Shown here piece by piece: positions 8,706 to 17,425 of a stretch of DNA of 64,000 nucleotides; positions within the stretch are counted from its first letter, which is position 1; each line of letters opens with the position of its first letter. The stretch covers positions 62,001 to 126,000 of the forward strand of contig NZ_JBBJLN010000001.1 of the NCBI RefSeq assembly GCF_037658235.1, given 5' to 3'. The notes beneath the pieces are model-generated. The model was not told the origin of the DNA, ran no database searches, and saw nothing but the letters and a program-made list of their open reading frames with translations. The position numbers and the translations under genes are program-made. Source of the stretch: Yunchengibacter salinarum (GTDB lineage: Bacteria; Pseudomonadota; Alphaproteobacteria; Sphingomonadales; Kordiimonadaceae).

Positions 8706-10169
8706 ATGGTTAAGCTGTCCCGAATCATCACCGCTTGCCTGCTGGGCCTGGCACTTTGGTTTCAGGCGCCGGCCTCGGTTATGGCTGCACAGAATGACCG
8801 GCCTTCCGGCGAACAATCCCGAAACGCCCCCCAACAAGCCGACCTTGCCAGCACCGCCCCCGGCGTACGCCTGATCGCCATTGACGGGCCGATCGGGCCG
8901 GGGCGGGCCGCCTTTGTGATCCGCGCCCTGAAAGCGGCGGAAGCGGACCCGGCAATCGGCACGGTCATTCTGCGGTTGGACACCCCCGGCGGCCTGATGG
9001 AGCCCATGCGCGCCATCGTGCAGGCCGTGCTGAACAGCACCAAGCCGGTGATCGGCCATGTGGCGCCCCCCGGCGGTCGTGCCGCCAGCGCGGGCACCTT
9101 CATCCTGATGGCGACCCATATGGCGGCCATGGCCCCCAACACCACCATCGGGGCGGCGGCCCCCGTGGCCGTGGGCAGCGGCGGGGGTGGCACGGGCGAT
9201 GACGAGGCCGACGACACATCGGGCAAGGCCGCCAGGCCCGACCTGCCGGACAAGGTGATGAACGATGCCGCCGCCACCATGCGGGGGCTGGCCCGCGCAC
9301 GCGGGCGCCCGGCCCCGCTGGCGGAGCGCTTCGTAACGGAAGCGTTGAGCCTGAACACCCATGAAGCCATGGAAAAAGGCGTGGTGGCCCTGACGGCGGC
9401 GGACACGCCGTCCCTGCTGGCGGCGCTGAACGGGCGCACCATCACGCTGGGCGCAAACGGCAAGGGGCGGGCCGTGCGGCTTGACACCTCCGGCCCCGTC
9501 AGCACCGCCGCCCCCACCTGGCGCGATGATCTGCTGGCCTTTGTCACCAATCCCAATGTGGCCTATCTGCTGATGCTGGTTGGCATTTACGGGCTGTTTC
9601 TGGAATTTTCCAATCCGGGCATGATCTTTCCCGGTGTGGCCGGGGGCGTGGCGCTGCTGCTGGCGCTCTATGCGTTTCAAATGCTGCCCATCAATGTGGC
9701 GGGCGCCGGGCTGATATTGCTGGGCATCGCGCTGATGGCGCTGGAAGCGGTGGTCACGTCCCTTGGTGTGCTGGCCATTGGCGGCATTGTGGCTTTCGTG
9801 CTGGGCTCCATCCTGCTGATGGATACCAACGCGCCCGGCTTTGCCCTGTCCTATTGGCTGATCGGCAGCGCGGCACTGGTGGCCGCGGCAAGCAGCCTGC
9901 TGGTGGTATCGCTGGCCGTGCGCGCCTGGCGCCGCCCCATCACCGCCGGCGGGGAAGCCCTGCTGGACCGCCGCGCCACGGTGGAACACTGGAACGATGA
10001 CGGAACGGGCACGGTCCATGTGCGCGGCGAGAACTGGTCCGCCACCGGCCCGGCGGAGCTGTCCCCCGGCGACAGCGTGCGCATAACGGAGCGCCGGGGC
10101 CTGGTGCTGAGAGTGACCCCCTGGAAGCAGGCATCCAAGGACACCCCCGACCCTCGAAAGGAGACCTGA
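8706..10169 (+). CDS. nfeD: NfeD family membrane serine protease (ClpP-class)
   Basis: A 487-residue protein. A signal peptide (residues 1 to about 28) is followed by a ClpP-like protease domain with TVILRLDTPGGLMEPM and the serine in GGRAASAGTFILMAT. Several membrane helices follow at about 280-410, then a C-terminal OB-fold NfeD domain (GGEALLDRRATVEHW, GENWSATG). Long NfeD proteins act with stomatin-like partners at the membrane; one archaeal homologue cleaves its stomatin's hydrophobic C-terminus. The slipin gene follows after 3 bases, the classic pair. A Gly/Asp-rich insert near 155-180 is not typical. The exact cellular role in bacteria is not settled. Confidence 0.92.
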   Translation: MVKLSRIITACLLGLALWFQAPASVMAAQNDRPSGEQSRNAPQQADLASTAPGVRLIAIDGPIGPGRAAFVIRALKAAEADPAIGTVILRLDTPGGLMEPMRAIVQAVLNSTKPVIGHVAPPGGRAASAGTFILMATHMAAMAPNTTIGAAAPVAVGSGGGGTGDDEADDTSGKAARPDLPDKVMNDAAATMRGLARARGRPAPLAERFVTEALSLNTHEAMEKGVVALTAADTPSLLAALNGRTITLGANGKGRAVRLDTSGPVSTAAPTWRDDLLAFVTNPNVAYLLMLVGIYGLFLEFSNPGMIFPGVAGGVALLLALYAFQMLPINVAGAGLILLGIALMALEAVVTSLGVLAIGGIVAFVLGSILLMDTNAPGFALSYWLIGSAALVAAASSLLVVSLAVRAWRRPITAGGEALLDRRATVEHWNDDGTGTVHVRGENWSATGPAELSPGDSVRITERRGLVLRVTPWKQASKDTPDPRKET

Positions 10170-10172
10170 GCC

Positions 10173-10949
10173 ATGCCGTTTTCCCTGTCCCCCACCCTGC
10201 TCGCCGTCATACTGATCGGCGGTCTGCTGCTGTCCATGCTGCGGATTCTGCGCGAATACGAACGCGGCGTGGTCTTTCAGCTCGGTCGCTTCTGGAAGGT
10301 GAAGGGGCCGGGCCTGATCATCATCATCCCGATCATCCAGAAAATGGTGAAGGTGGACCTGCGCACCACCGTGCTGGACGTGCCCGAACAGGACGTGATC
10401 AGCCAGGACAATGTGTCGGTGCATGTGAATGCGGTGCTGTATTACCGGGTGGTGGATTCCGAAAAAGCCATCATCGAGGTGGAGAATTACCACTATGCCA
10501 CCAGTCAGCTTGCCCAGACCACGCTACGCTCCGTGCTGGGCCAGCACACGCTGGATGACATGCTGGCCAAGCGGGACGAACTGAACGCCGACATTCAACG
10601 CATTCTGGACAAGCAGACGGACGCATGGGGCATCAAGGTATCCAATGTGGAACTGAAGCATGTGGACCTGGACCAGAGCATGATCCGCGCCATCGCCAAG
10701 GAGGCGGAGGCCGAGCGCATCCGCCGCGCCAAGGTGATCACCGCCATGGGCGAAGCCCAGGCCGCCGCCAAGATCGCCGAGGCCGCGGGCGTCCTGTCGG
10801 AGCAGAAGGGCGCCATGCAGATACGCTATCTGACCAGCCTTCAGGACATCGCCAGCGACAAGAGCCACACCGTGGTCTTCCCCATGCCGGTGAACCTGCT
10901 GGACAAGCTGGAAAATCTGGCGGTGAACACAGGGGACAATAAAGAATGA
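10173..10949 (+). CDS. Slipin (stomatin/prohibitin-like SPFH membrane protein)
   Basis: A 258-residue protein with one N-terminal membrane hairpin (LLAVILIGGLLLSMLRIL) followed by an SPFH domain: REYERGVVFQLGRFWKVKGPGLIIIIPI, DLRTTVLDVPEQDVISQDNV, and QLAQTTLRSVLGQHTLDDML. A C-terminal Ala/Glu-rich coiled coil (about 175-215) would drive oligomerisation. The family forms ring-shaped membrane scaffolds and is the usual partner of long NfeD proteases, whose gene ends 3 bases upstream. GGAGA before ATG 10173 supports the start. Confidence 0.93.
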   Translation: MPFSLSPTLLAVILIGGLLLSMLRILREYERGVVFQLGRFWKVKGPGLIIIIPIIQKMVKVDLRTTVLDVPEQDVISQDNVSVHVNAVLYYRVVDSEKAIIEVENYHYATSQLAQTTLRSVLGQHTLDDMLAKRDELNADIQRILDKQTDAWGIKVSNVELKHVDLDQSMIRAIAKEAEAERIRRAKVITAMGEAQAAAKIAEAAGVLSEQKGAMQIRYLTSLQDIASDKSHTVVFPMPVNLLDKLENLAVNTGDNKE

Positions 10950-10973
10950 CCCGGCCCCGGCAGGGCACGCCCC

Positions 10974-11561
10974 TTAGTCGTTCAGATTATCGTTCTGCCA
11001 GTATTTGGTGCCCTGCAAGGTGGCCTGAAGCGCCACGCCGCTCTTGGTGAACTGATAGACTTCCACATCCGACAGAACGGATTTGCTGTCGCTGGCCTCG
11101 GCGCCCTTGGTGTCGCTTTGAGCCGCCGCGTCCGCCTGGCCGGAAAAGTCCCAGCCGTCTTCCACAAAACCGGTGAACGCATCGTCGCTGTAGAAGATGA
11201 ACACGGCGCGGAAATCCTTCACGCCGATGCCCAGCCCCACGCCCGCGGACGCCATTTTCATAAAGGTCTTTTCGCCGCTTCGGTTGTCGATCGCCACCCC
11301 CTTGCCGCCGCCGGCGGAAAAGAAGATCACATTGACCCCCACATTGGAAAACACCGCATAGCCCACCGCGCCTTCCAGCTTGTTTCGCGCGTCCGGCTCT
11401 TCGCTGTACAGGTCGGTCAGCGTCTTGTCGTGCATGTCCATGATACCGGCGCGATTTTCCGCGTCGGATTTGGCCAGGGCCGGCCCCGCTGTCAGGGCCA
11501 GTGCCATCAACAGGCCCGCAACGATTCGTCGCCCTGCTCGGTGGTGCACCCTATCTGCCAT
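10974..11561 (-). CDS. SYLF/YSC84-domain lipid-binding protein, secreted
   Basis: A 195-residue protein with a signal peptide (GLLMALALTAGPALA). The SYLF/YSC84-type domain covers most of the mature part: AVGYAVFSNVGVNVIFFSAGGGKGVA, then MASAGVGLGIGVKDFRAVFIFYS. Proteins of this family bind phosphoinositides or other lipids in eukaryotes; the bacterial members are periplasmic and poorly characterised. The start at 11561 is chosen for an AAGGAG about 9 bases upstream; a further ATG at 11609 would delay the signal peptide. It follows the MgtC/DUF4010 gene on the same strand. A single promoter may serve both. Confidence 0.85.
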   Translation of the reverse strand: MADRVHHRAGRRIVAGLLMALALTAGPALAKSDAENRAGIMDMHDKTLTDLYSEEPDARNKLEGAVGYAVFSNVGVNVIFFSAGGGKGVAIDNRSGEKTFMKMASAGVGLGIGVKDFRAVFIFYSDDAFTGFVEDGWDFSGQADAAAQSDTKGAEASDSKSVLSDVEVYQFTKSGVALQATLQGTKYWQNDNLND

Positions 11562-11605
11562 CACCCGTGCTCCTTCTGTCATGTGAAAATTACGAACCCG
11601 GAACA

Positions 11606-12904
11606 TCAAACGGTGAGTGCCAGAGCACCGCCCGCCGCCAGCAAAGCGGCCATTAGCGGCACCAGAACCATCAGGCCCAGCCGCCAGCCCCCCAGCATAC
11701 CAACAATCAGCGGCTTGACCAGCGAATTGGCCGCCGCCGCCAGCAATACACCGGTGGCCGCCACCGTCACCGCAACCTCATCCTTGCCCGCCATGTCCGC
11801 CAGCGACAGGGATATGGCATCCACATCGCCCAGCCCGGATACCACCGACAGGCCATAAAGCCCGCCCGTGCCCAGCCAGTGCGTCAACGCACGGGAGGCC
11901 AGCAGAACAAGCGCCAGAAGCCCGGCAAAGGGCAGGGCCACGGACAGCGCCAGCGGATTGGTCGGTATCAGCGCGTCCCGCATGGTTTCGTCCGGCGCCG
12001 CGCCGCGCATTCCGGCCAGTGCGAAAAAGCCGAGCCCCACCAGCCCCGCGCTGACCAGCGGCCAGACCAGAACCCCGGCAAGGGCGGGCGCCACCGCCGT
12101 CATCACCAGCAGCAGGCGCAGAAACATCACACTGCCAGAGGCCACGATGCCCCCCGCCAGAAGGCGTTCCTGCCCCGGCGCCTGACGGGACAGGCGGGCC
12201 AGATTAATGCTGACCGCGGTGGAACTGACCAGCCCGCCCATCAGGGCCAGCCCCGCCACGCCGCGCCGTGCACCGCCCAACCGGATCGCCGCATAGCCCA
12301 GAAAGGACAGGCCCGCAATCAGCACCGCCATCAGCCATATGCGAAAAGGATTGAGCGCTTCGAACGGCCCATAGCCGCGATCCGGCAACAGGGGCAGCAC
12401 CACCAGCGACAGCACGGCCAGCCGGATCAGGGCGGTCAGGTCCGTGCCGGAAAGATGCTGCAAACCGCTGTGCAGCAATGTGCGGAAATTCAGCAGGGCG
12501 GCCACGGAAACACCGGCCACCACGGCGGGCAGAGCCGCCCCCGCACCGGCCATCAGGCCCACCACCAGCACCGCCAGCGCCGCCACGCTGTCCGTGGCGC
12601 TGAGAGTGCCGCGCGAGACACTTTCCCGCCAATATGCAAGGCCCAGCACGGCCGCGAGCGCCAGCACCAGCGCGCCGGAAAGCCAGGGGCCGAAATGCGC
12701 CGTTCCCGCGCCGCCAAGGCCGCCCAGCAGGCCGATCAGGCTGAATGTCCTGATGCCCGCAACCCGCTGCCCCGCGGGCCGTTCGCGGGCCTGCCAGCCC
12801 CGATCCAGCCCCACCAGCAGGCCGAGCCCCAGGGCCAGCAGCACCAGCCAGACCGGATCACCGGCCAGGGCGGGCATGAGATCGGCGGGGGCGGGGTCAT
12901 CCAT
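11606..12904 (-). CDS. MgtC/SapB and DUF4010 domain integral membrane protein
   Basis: A 432-residue, very hydrophobic protein with about 11-12 predicted helices. The N-terminal MgtC/SapB domain (to about residue 140) has GLGLLVGLDRGWQ and GIRTFSLIGLLGGLGG. The DUF4010 domain covers the rest (LAVLSLVVLPLLPDRGYGPFEALNPFRIW; GLYGLSVVSGLGDVDAISLSLADMA). MgtC-type domains are tied to magnesium homeostasis and ATP synthase regulation. The role of the DUF4010 fusion is unknown. It lies 9 bases downstream of a small membrane protein gene on the same strand, likely co-transcribed. Confidence 0.88.
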   Translation of the reverse strand: MDDPAPADLMPALAGDPVWLVLLALGLGLLVGLDRGWQARERPAGQRVAGIRTFSLIGLLGGLGGAGTAHFGPWLSGALVLALAAVLGLAYWRESVSRGTLSATDSVAALAVLVVGLMAGAGAALPAVVAGVSVAALLNFRTLLHSGLQHLSGTDLTALIRLAVLSLVVLPLLPDRGYGPFEALNPFRIWLMAVLIAGLSFLGYAAIRLGGARRGVAGLALMGGLVSSTAVSINLARLSRQAPGQERLLAGGIVASGSVMFLRLLLVMTAVAPALAGVLVWPLVSAGLVGLGFFALAGMRGAAPDETMRDALIPTNPLALSVALPFAGLLALVLLASRALTHWLGTGGLYGLSVVSGLGDVDAISLSLADMAGKDEVAVTVAATGVLLAAAANSLVKPLIVGMLGGWRLGLMVLVPLMAALLAAGGALALTV

Positions 12905-12913
12905 GCCGGGCGC

Positions 12914-13219
12914 CTAACCGGGCAGGCTGGTCATAAGGCCGTATATGGCAATGCGGATCACCGCCGTGGCCAGCACCGTGACCCACAGGCGCTCCACAAG
13001 CCGACCGCCGATCAGCGCACCCGCCGCCGCGGCCACCACGGACCAGAGCAGGAAGCCCATGAGCACGAAGGTATCCAGAACCGCCCAGAAAAACAGTGAC
13101 AGGCCCACACTGACCAGCAGCGCCACCATCACATGGGTGGTCATGCTGAAGCCACCGGGCGATGGCGCATCAAGATCAGGGTCGTCGGAATCGGGAGTGT
13201 CGGCGTCATGCTCTGTCAT
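12914..13219 (-). CDS. Small three-helix membrane protein, unknown function
   Basis: About 101 residues. The N-terminus is highly acidic (many Asp in the first 20 residues) and soluble; three closely spaced hydrophobic segments follow (VMVALLVSVGLSLFFWAV, GFLLWSVVAAAAGALIGG, VTVLATAVIRIAIYGLM). I do not recognise the family. The start at 13219 is preferred because GGAAGGA lies upstream and longer forms add an unlikely leader. Its stop is 9 bases before the MgtC/DUF4010 gene, so it may be a partner of that protein; this is inference from position only. Confidence 0.65.
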   Translation of the reverse strand: MTEHDADTPDSDDPDLDAPSPGGFSMTTHVMVALLVSVGLSLFFWAVLDTFVLMGFLLWSVVAAAAGALIGGRLVERLWVTVLATAVIRIAIYGLMTSLPG

Positions 13220-13340
13220 GGGTGCGTCCTTCCATAGGGTGTGGACCAGGCGCCCATCATAGGCACTGCAACCCGCCGCGCCAAGGGCTGTGCCCGGCAC
13301 GGATCACAGGGGACGAACCAGAGGGGGCGAGCCAGAGGGA

Positions 13341-13964
13341 TCAGGCGGGGCGGATCAGGCCGCCCTTCTCCTCGATGAAGCGCATCACGGTTTCCGCGCC
13401 GTCGCCCTTGCGCAGCGATGTGAAGGCATAGGGGCGCTCGCCGCGCATACGCTTCGTATCGCTGTCCATCACCTCAAGCGAGGCGCCCACCAGATCCGCC
13501 AGATCATATTTGTTGATCACCAGAAAATCCGATCGGGTGATGCCGGGCCCGCCCTTGCGGGGGATTTTCTCACCCGCCGACACATCGATCACATAAATGG
13601 TCAGGTCCGCCAGTTCCGGGGAAAAGGTGGCGGCCAGATTGTCGCCGCCGCTTTCGATCAGCAGCACTTCAAGGCCGGGGAAGCGCTCCACCATGTCCGC
13701 CACCGCCGCCAGATTGATGCTGGCATCCTCCCGGATCGCGGTGTGCGGACAACCACCCGTCTCCACGCCCCTGATGCGTTCCTGCGGCAGAACGCCGGTC
13801 TCGCTCAGGATGCGCTCGTCTTCCTTGGTGTAGATGTCATTGGTGATCGCCGCCACATCATAATGGGGCGTAAGCAGACGGCAGAGATGTTCCATCAGCG
13901 CCGTTTTGCCCGACCCCACAGGGCCACCGATACCCACCCGCAAGGGGCCGTTCCCGGATGTCAT
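13341..13964 (-). CDS. ureG: Urease accessory GTPase UreG
   Basis: 207 residues, the usual UreG length. The P-loop GIGGPVGSGKTAL is at the N-terminus. The metal-linked ETGGCPHTAIREDAS carries the Cys-Pro-His motif used for nickel binding. LIESGGDNLAATFSPELADL, and NKYDLADLVGA (the NKxD guanine specificity motif) follow. UreG hydrolyses GTP to drive nickel delivery into urease together with UreE, UreF and UreD. The start at 13964 gives a good GGGAG spacing; an ATG two codons earlier is too close to that site. It is the last gene of the urease operon. Confidence 0.97.
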   Translation of the reverse strand: MTSGNGPLRVGIGGPVGSGKTALMEHLCRLLTPHYDVAAITNDIYTKEDERILSETGVLPQERIRGVETGGCPHTAIREDASINLAAVADMVERFPGLEVLLIESGGDNLAATFSPELADLTIYVIDVSAGEKIPRKGGPGITRSDFLVINKYDLADLVGASLEVMDSDTKRMRGERPYAFTSLRKGDGAETVMRFIEEKGGLIRPA

Positions 13965-13986
13965 ATCCATCTCTCCCGTTTTTGTT

Positions 13987-14697
13987 TCATGACCGAAACA
14001 ATCTGCTGTACTGCGTTTCATGGCGCATGGCCGCGATGTCGGACAGCATGGCCGCGCCGCCAAGGGCATCTAGGCCGCTGTCCAGCGCCCGATCCCCCAC
14101 GCCGTGAACCACCGGTTCCAGTTCGGCGATCACGTTCTGGCCGTCGGTCTGGCCCAGCGGCACCAGCCGCACCGCCGCCGAGACCAGATTGGCCAGAAAG
14201 GCGTGCAGATAGCCGTGCAGGGCCAGCGCGCACCCGATGCCATGACCGGCCGCGGTCACGGCCACCGCCACCGGATAAACCACGTCGCCGGGGCGGAATC
14301 CGTCCAGCAGGTCCAGCGTGGCGGCGGGCCAGCTTTTGCCGGTGGCATCCATGAAGGCGCGGCCCTGCGCACCGGATTCCAGCAGCCGTTCCCGCCCCGC
14401 CTGATAGGCCCGCGCAAGGGATGTCACATGAACCAGCCGCCCGCGATCGCGCACATTGGCCGCCGCCCAGCTTTCGTGAAAGATCAGGGCATCGCACCAG
14501 CCGGTGCCGAACAACAGCACGTCTTCCAGCCACAGGGTCAGGCTGTGGGCATCCGTGATCTCGCCGGTTTCCACTGCCCATTCCAGACCGTGGGAATAGG
14601 TATAGGCCCCCACCGGATAGCTGGGCGACAGCCAACTGAGCAGGCGATAGAGCGCCCGCGCATCGATGGTGGGCGCGACGGCGGGATCAGTGCTCAT
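13987..14697 (-). CDS. ureF: Urease accessory protein UreF
   Basis: 236 residues. The family features are LLSWLSPSYPVGAYTYSHGLEWAV near the N-terminus and GHGIGCALALHGYLHAFLANLVSAAVRLVPLGQTDGQ in the middle, followed by the conserved R-rich C-terminus. UreF bridges UreD on the apo-urease and UreG, and acts as a GTPase-activating or gating factor in nickel loading. The start at 14697 overlaps the ureE stop by 11 bases, indicating coupled translation; a start at 14721 would overlap more and is less likely. Confidence 0.96.
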   Translation of the reverse strand: MSTDPAVAPTIDARALYRLLSWLSPSYPVGAYTYSHGLEWAVETGEITDAHSLTLWLEDVLLFGTGWCDALIFHESWAAANVRDRGRLVHVTSLARAYQAGRERLLESGAQGRAFMDATGKSWPAATLDLLDGFRPGDVVYPVAVAVTAAGHGIGCALALHGYLHAFLANLVSAAVRLVPLGQTDGQNVIAELEPVVHGVGDRALDSGLDALGGAAMLSDIAAMRHETQYSRLFRS

Positions 14698-15142
14698 GGT
14701 CGTGCACCCGGCCATGGCCATAGGCGCCGCCCTCAGGGTGGAACGGTTCCAGTATGGCGTTCACATCCGCGCCGAGCCCGCGCGCCATGTCCGCGATCAC
14801 ATGGTCATAGCGCACCTTCAGCCTGTCCGCCGCCAGTTCGGTGGGCAGGTGGCGGTTGCCCAGATGCCAGGCCAGACGCACCAGATGGTCCACACCGTGA
14901 GCGCGGATTTCCAGCAGGTCTTCCGGCGCGGCCACCACCTGAAACAGGCTGCCGTCAGCGATTTCCAGCGCGCTGCCGTCCAGCAGCGGGGCCGCCGTGT
15001 CCCGATCCAGCAACAGCTTTCGGCCCGCGGTGCTTTCCACCACCAGGCGGCGGCGATAGCGGTCGTCATAGACCAGCGACACGCTGTCCGCGGCGGCGGC
15101 CTGCCATGTTCCGGGATCATGTATGGTGATCACCTTTTCCAT
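14687..15142 (-). CDS. ureE: Urease nickel chaperone UreE
   Basis: 151 residues. The N-terminal domain has VSLVYDDRYRRRLVVES, and the metal-binding domain has HLVRLAWHLGNRHLPTEL, where the HLGNRH segment binds nickel. The C-terminal tail is short and His-containing (HDHEH) rather than the long poly-His tail of some species, so nickel storage capacity is likely limited. The gene sits 7 bases after ureC. The start at 15142 (MEKVITIHDPG) is preferred over longer frames that reach back into ureC. Confidence 0.96.
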   Translation of the reverse strand: MEKVITIHDPGTWQAAAADSVSLVYDDRYRRRLVVESTAGRKLLLDRDTAAPLLDGSALEIADGSLFQVVAAPEDLLEIRAHGVDHLVRLAWHLGNRHLPTELAADRLKVRYDHVIADMARGLGADVNAILEPFHPEGGAYGHGRVHDHEH

Positions 15143-15149
15143 CACGGCC

Positions 15150-16856
15150 TCAATACAGGAAATAGCGCTGGGCCATGGGCACCACATCCGCCGGTTCGCA
15201 GGTCAACAGTTCCCCGTCGGCGCGCACTTCATAGGTTTCCGGGTCCACCTCGATATGCGGGGTGGCGTCGTTCAGTGCCATGGACTTCTTGGAAATGGTC
15301 CGGGTATCGCTGACCGGGATCAGCGTCTTGTCCAGCCCCAGATGGTCCAGCCCCGCATCCAGCCCGGCTTGCGAGACAAAGGTGCAGCTCGACGCCGTGA
15401 CCGCCTTGCCCAGCGCCGCGAACATGGGCCGGTAATGCACCGGCTGCGGCGTCGGGATGGAGGCATTGGGATCGCCCATGGGCGCGGCGGCGATGCTGCC
15501 GCCCACCAGCACCAGCTTGGGCTTGACCGCGAACATTTCCGGCGACCACAGCACCAGATCCGCCCGCTTGCCGGGGGTGATGGAGCCGATATGGTCCGCC
15601 ATGCCGTGGGCGATGGCCGGATTGACGGTGTATTTGGCGATATAGCGCTTGACCCGTTCATTGTCCGTGTCCGCCGTGTCGCCCAAAAGCGCGCCGCGCT
15701 GCTTTTTCATCTTGTCGGCGGTCTGCCAGGTGCGGATCAGCACCTCGCCCACCCGGCCCATGGCCTGGCTGTCGGACGCGATGATGGAAAACGCCCCCAT
15801 GTCGTGCAGGATATCCTCGGCGGCGATGGTCTCCCGCCGGATGCGGCTTTCGGCAAAGGCCACGTCTTCCGGGATACGCGGGTCCAGATGGTGGCAGACC
15901 ATCAGCATGTCCAGATGCTCTTCCAGCGTGTTGGCGGTGAAGGGCCGGGTCGGATTGGTGCTGGACGGGATCACATTATGGCTGCCCGCCACCTTGATGA
16001 TGTCCGGTGCGTGGCCGCCGCCCGCGCCTTCCGTGTGATAGGCGTGAATCACCCGGTCCCCGATGGCCTTCAGGGTGTTTTCCACAAAGCCGCTTTCATT
16101 CAGCGTATCGGTGTGGATCATCACCTGCACATCCATGGCATCCGCCACAGACAGGCAGCAGTCGATCGCCGCGGGGGTGGTGCCCCAGTCCTCGTGCAGT
16201 TTCAGCGCGCAGGCCCCGGCGCGCACCTGCTCTTCCAGCGCCGCCGGGGTGCTGGCATTGCCCTTGCCCGCAAAGGCCAGATTGACCGGCGAAAACTCCG
16301 CCGCCTGAAGCATCCGGCCAATATGCCATGGCCCCGGTGTGCAGGTGGTGGCATTGGTGCCGGTGGCCGGGCCGGTGCCGCCGCCCAGCATGGTGGTCAC
16401 CCCGCTCATCAGGGCGTCATCCACCTGCTGGGGGCAGACAAAATGGATATGGGCGTCGAACCCGCCGGGGGTCAGGATGCAGCCCTCGCCCGCGATGGCC
16501 TCCGTGCCGGGGCCGATGATGACGGTCACTCCATCCTGCGTGTCCGGGTTGCGGGCCTTTCCGATGGCATGGATGCGCCCGTCCTTCAGGCCCACATCCG
16601 CCTTGATAATGGCCTGATGGTCCACCAGAAGGGCATTGGTGATCACCGTGTCCACCGCCCCTTCCGCGCGGGACATCTGGCTTTGACCCATGCCGTCGCG
16701 CACCACCTTGCCGCCGCCGAACTTCACCTCGTCACCATAAACGGTGAAATCCTTTTCCGGGGTGATGAACAGCTCGGTATCCGCCAGGCGCAATCGGTGG
16801 CCCATGGTGGGGCCGAACATGCCGCCATAGTCCGCGTGTGAAAGTGTCGCCGCCAT
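15150..16856 (-). CDS. ureC: Urease alpha (catalytic) subunit UreC
   Basis: 568 residues, the standard length. The N-terminus has MFGPTMGHRLRLADT. The nickel and active-site elements are intact: DAHIHFVCPQQ (His ligands), GACALKLHEDWGTTP with the lysine that becomes carbamylated, HTDTLNESGF, HAYHTEGAGGGHAPD, and the mobile flap MVCHHLDPRIPEDV with its Cys and His. The protein hydrolyses urea to ammonia and carbamate in the cytoplasm. It is separated from ureB by a single base, so the two are translated together. Confidence 0.98.
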   Translation of the reverse strand: MAATLSHADYGGMFGPTMGHRLRLADTELFITPEKDFTVYGDEVKFGGGKVVRDGMGQSQMSRAEGAVDTVITNALLVDHQAIIKADVGLKDGRIHAIGKARNPDTQDGVTVIIGPGTEAIAGEGCILTPGGFDAHIHFVCPQQVDDALMSGVTTMLGGGTGPATGTNATTCTPGPWHIGRMLQAAEFSPVNLAFAGKGNASTPAALEEQVRAGACALKLHEDWGTTPAAIDCCLSVADAMDVQVMIHTDTLNESGFVENTLKAIGDRVIHAYHTEGAGGGHAPDIIKVAGSHNVIPSSTNPTRPFTANTLEEHLDMLMVCHHLDPRIPEDVAFAESRIRRETIAAEDILHDMGAFSIIASDSQAMGRVGEVLIRTWQTADKMKKQRGALLGDTADTDNERVKRYIAKYTVNPAIAHGMADHIGSITPGKRADLVLWSPEMFAVKPKLVLVGGSIAAAPMGDPNASIPTPQPVHYRPMFAALGKAVTASSCTFVSQAGLDAGLDHLGLDKTLIPVSDTRTISKKSMALNDATPHIEVDPETYEVRADGELLTCEPADVVPMAQRYFLY

Positions 16857-16857
16857 A

Positions 16858-17196
16858 TCAGCCTTCCCCCTTGTCCAGATTGCCCATCACCTGACCATTG
16901 AAACCCACCGCGCGCCGGGCGCCGCCATAGGGCACCAGGGTCACGTCCCGCTCCTGGCCCGGTTCGAACCGCACGGCGGACCCGGCGGGAATGTCCAGCC
17001 GGTGGCCGTGCGCCGCCTCCCGGTCGAAGGCAAGCGCCGCATTGGTTTCGGCAAAATGATAATGGGACCCCACCTGAACCGGCCTGTCGCCGGTATTGGC
17101 CACGGTCAGCGTCAGGGTGGGGCGGCCCTCGTTCAGGGTGATCCGCCGGTTCGGCAGGCTCACCAGTTCGCCGGGGATAAGCGGGGCCTGTGTCAT
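16858..17196 (-). CDS. ureB: Urease beta subunit UreB
   Basis: 112 residues, slightly longer than the usual 101-106 because of the C-terminal extension after VMGNLDKGEG-like sequence. Family signature: IPGELVSLPNRRITLNEG at the N-terminus, NTGDRPVQVGSHYHFAETN, then GTS-type AVRFEPGQERDVTLVPYGG. It is a structural subunit of the urease trimer. The start at 17196 overlaps by 4 bases (ATGA) the stop of the small gene upstream, which ties that small protein to the operon. Confidence 0.96.
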   Translation of the reverse strand: MTQAPLIPGELVSLPNRRITLNEGRPTLTLTVANTGDRPVQVGSHYHFAETNAALAFDREAAHGHRLDIPAGSAVRFEPGQERDVTLVPYGGARRAVGFNGQVMGNLDKGEG

Positions 17197-17396
17197 TTCC
17201 GGCCCCGATGGCGCCAGACGGCCCAGCCGATCGCCAGCAGGGCGACGGGCACCAGCACCCATTCCAGCCCGGCAAGGGGGCTGGCACCATGGGGGTGGCC
17301 ATGGGCCGCCGCCGATGGATGGGCCAGCGCCCCGCCCGCATGGAGCGACGCGGCCAGCAGGCTGGCAAAAGCGAACAGGGTCAGCAGTCGGGTCAT
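17193..17396 (-). CDS. Small secreted or membrane protein between ureA and ureB, His-containing
   Basis: 67 residues: an N-terminal signal or anchor (LLTLFAFASLLAASLHAGGALA), a short His-rich stretch (HPSAAAHGHPHGA), one more hydrophobic helix (WVLVPVALLAIGWAVW) and a basic end. The His-rich part right after the signal resembles the start of HupE/UreJ nickel permeases, which raises the idea of a truncated or miniature metal-handling protein, but this is weak. GGAGGAGA stands upstream of ATG 17396. It overlaps ureB by 4 bases and is therefore probably made with urease. Its function is unknown. Confidence 0.75.
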   Translation of the reverse strand: MTRLLTLFAFASLLAASLHAGGALAHPSAAAHGHPHGASPLAGLEWVLVPVALLAIGWAVWRHRGRK

Positions 17397-17425
17397 GGTC
17401 TGTCTCCTCCACATCTGAAACGGGC

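Noticed and set aside
8019..10493. An 824-codon open frame on the minus strand across nfeD and the repeats
   Set aside because: It runs antisense to nfeD and through the two repeats, and contains no recognisable domain. It is open because high GC leaves few stop codons on that strand. nfeD, with its domain order and slipin partner, is the real gene.
15123..16841. A 572-codon open frame on the plus strand opposite ureC
   Set aside because: ureC is unmistakable on the minus strand. The opposing frame is rich in His, Arg and Gly and has no fold markers.
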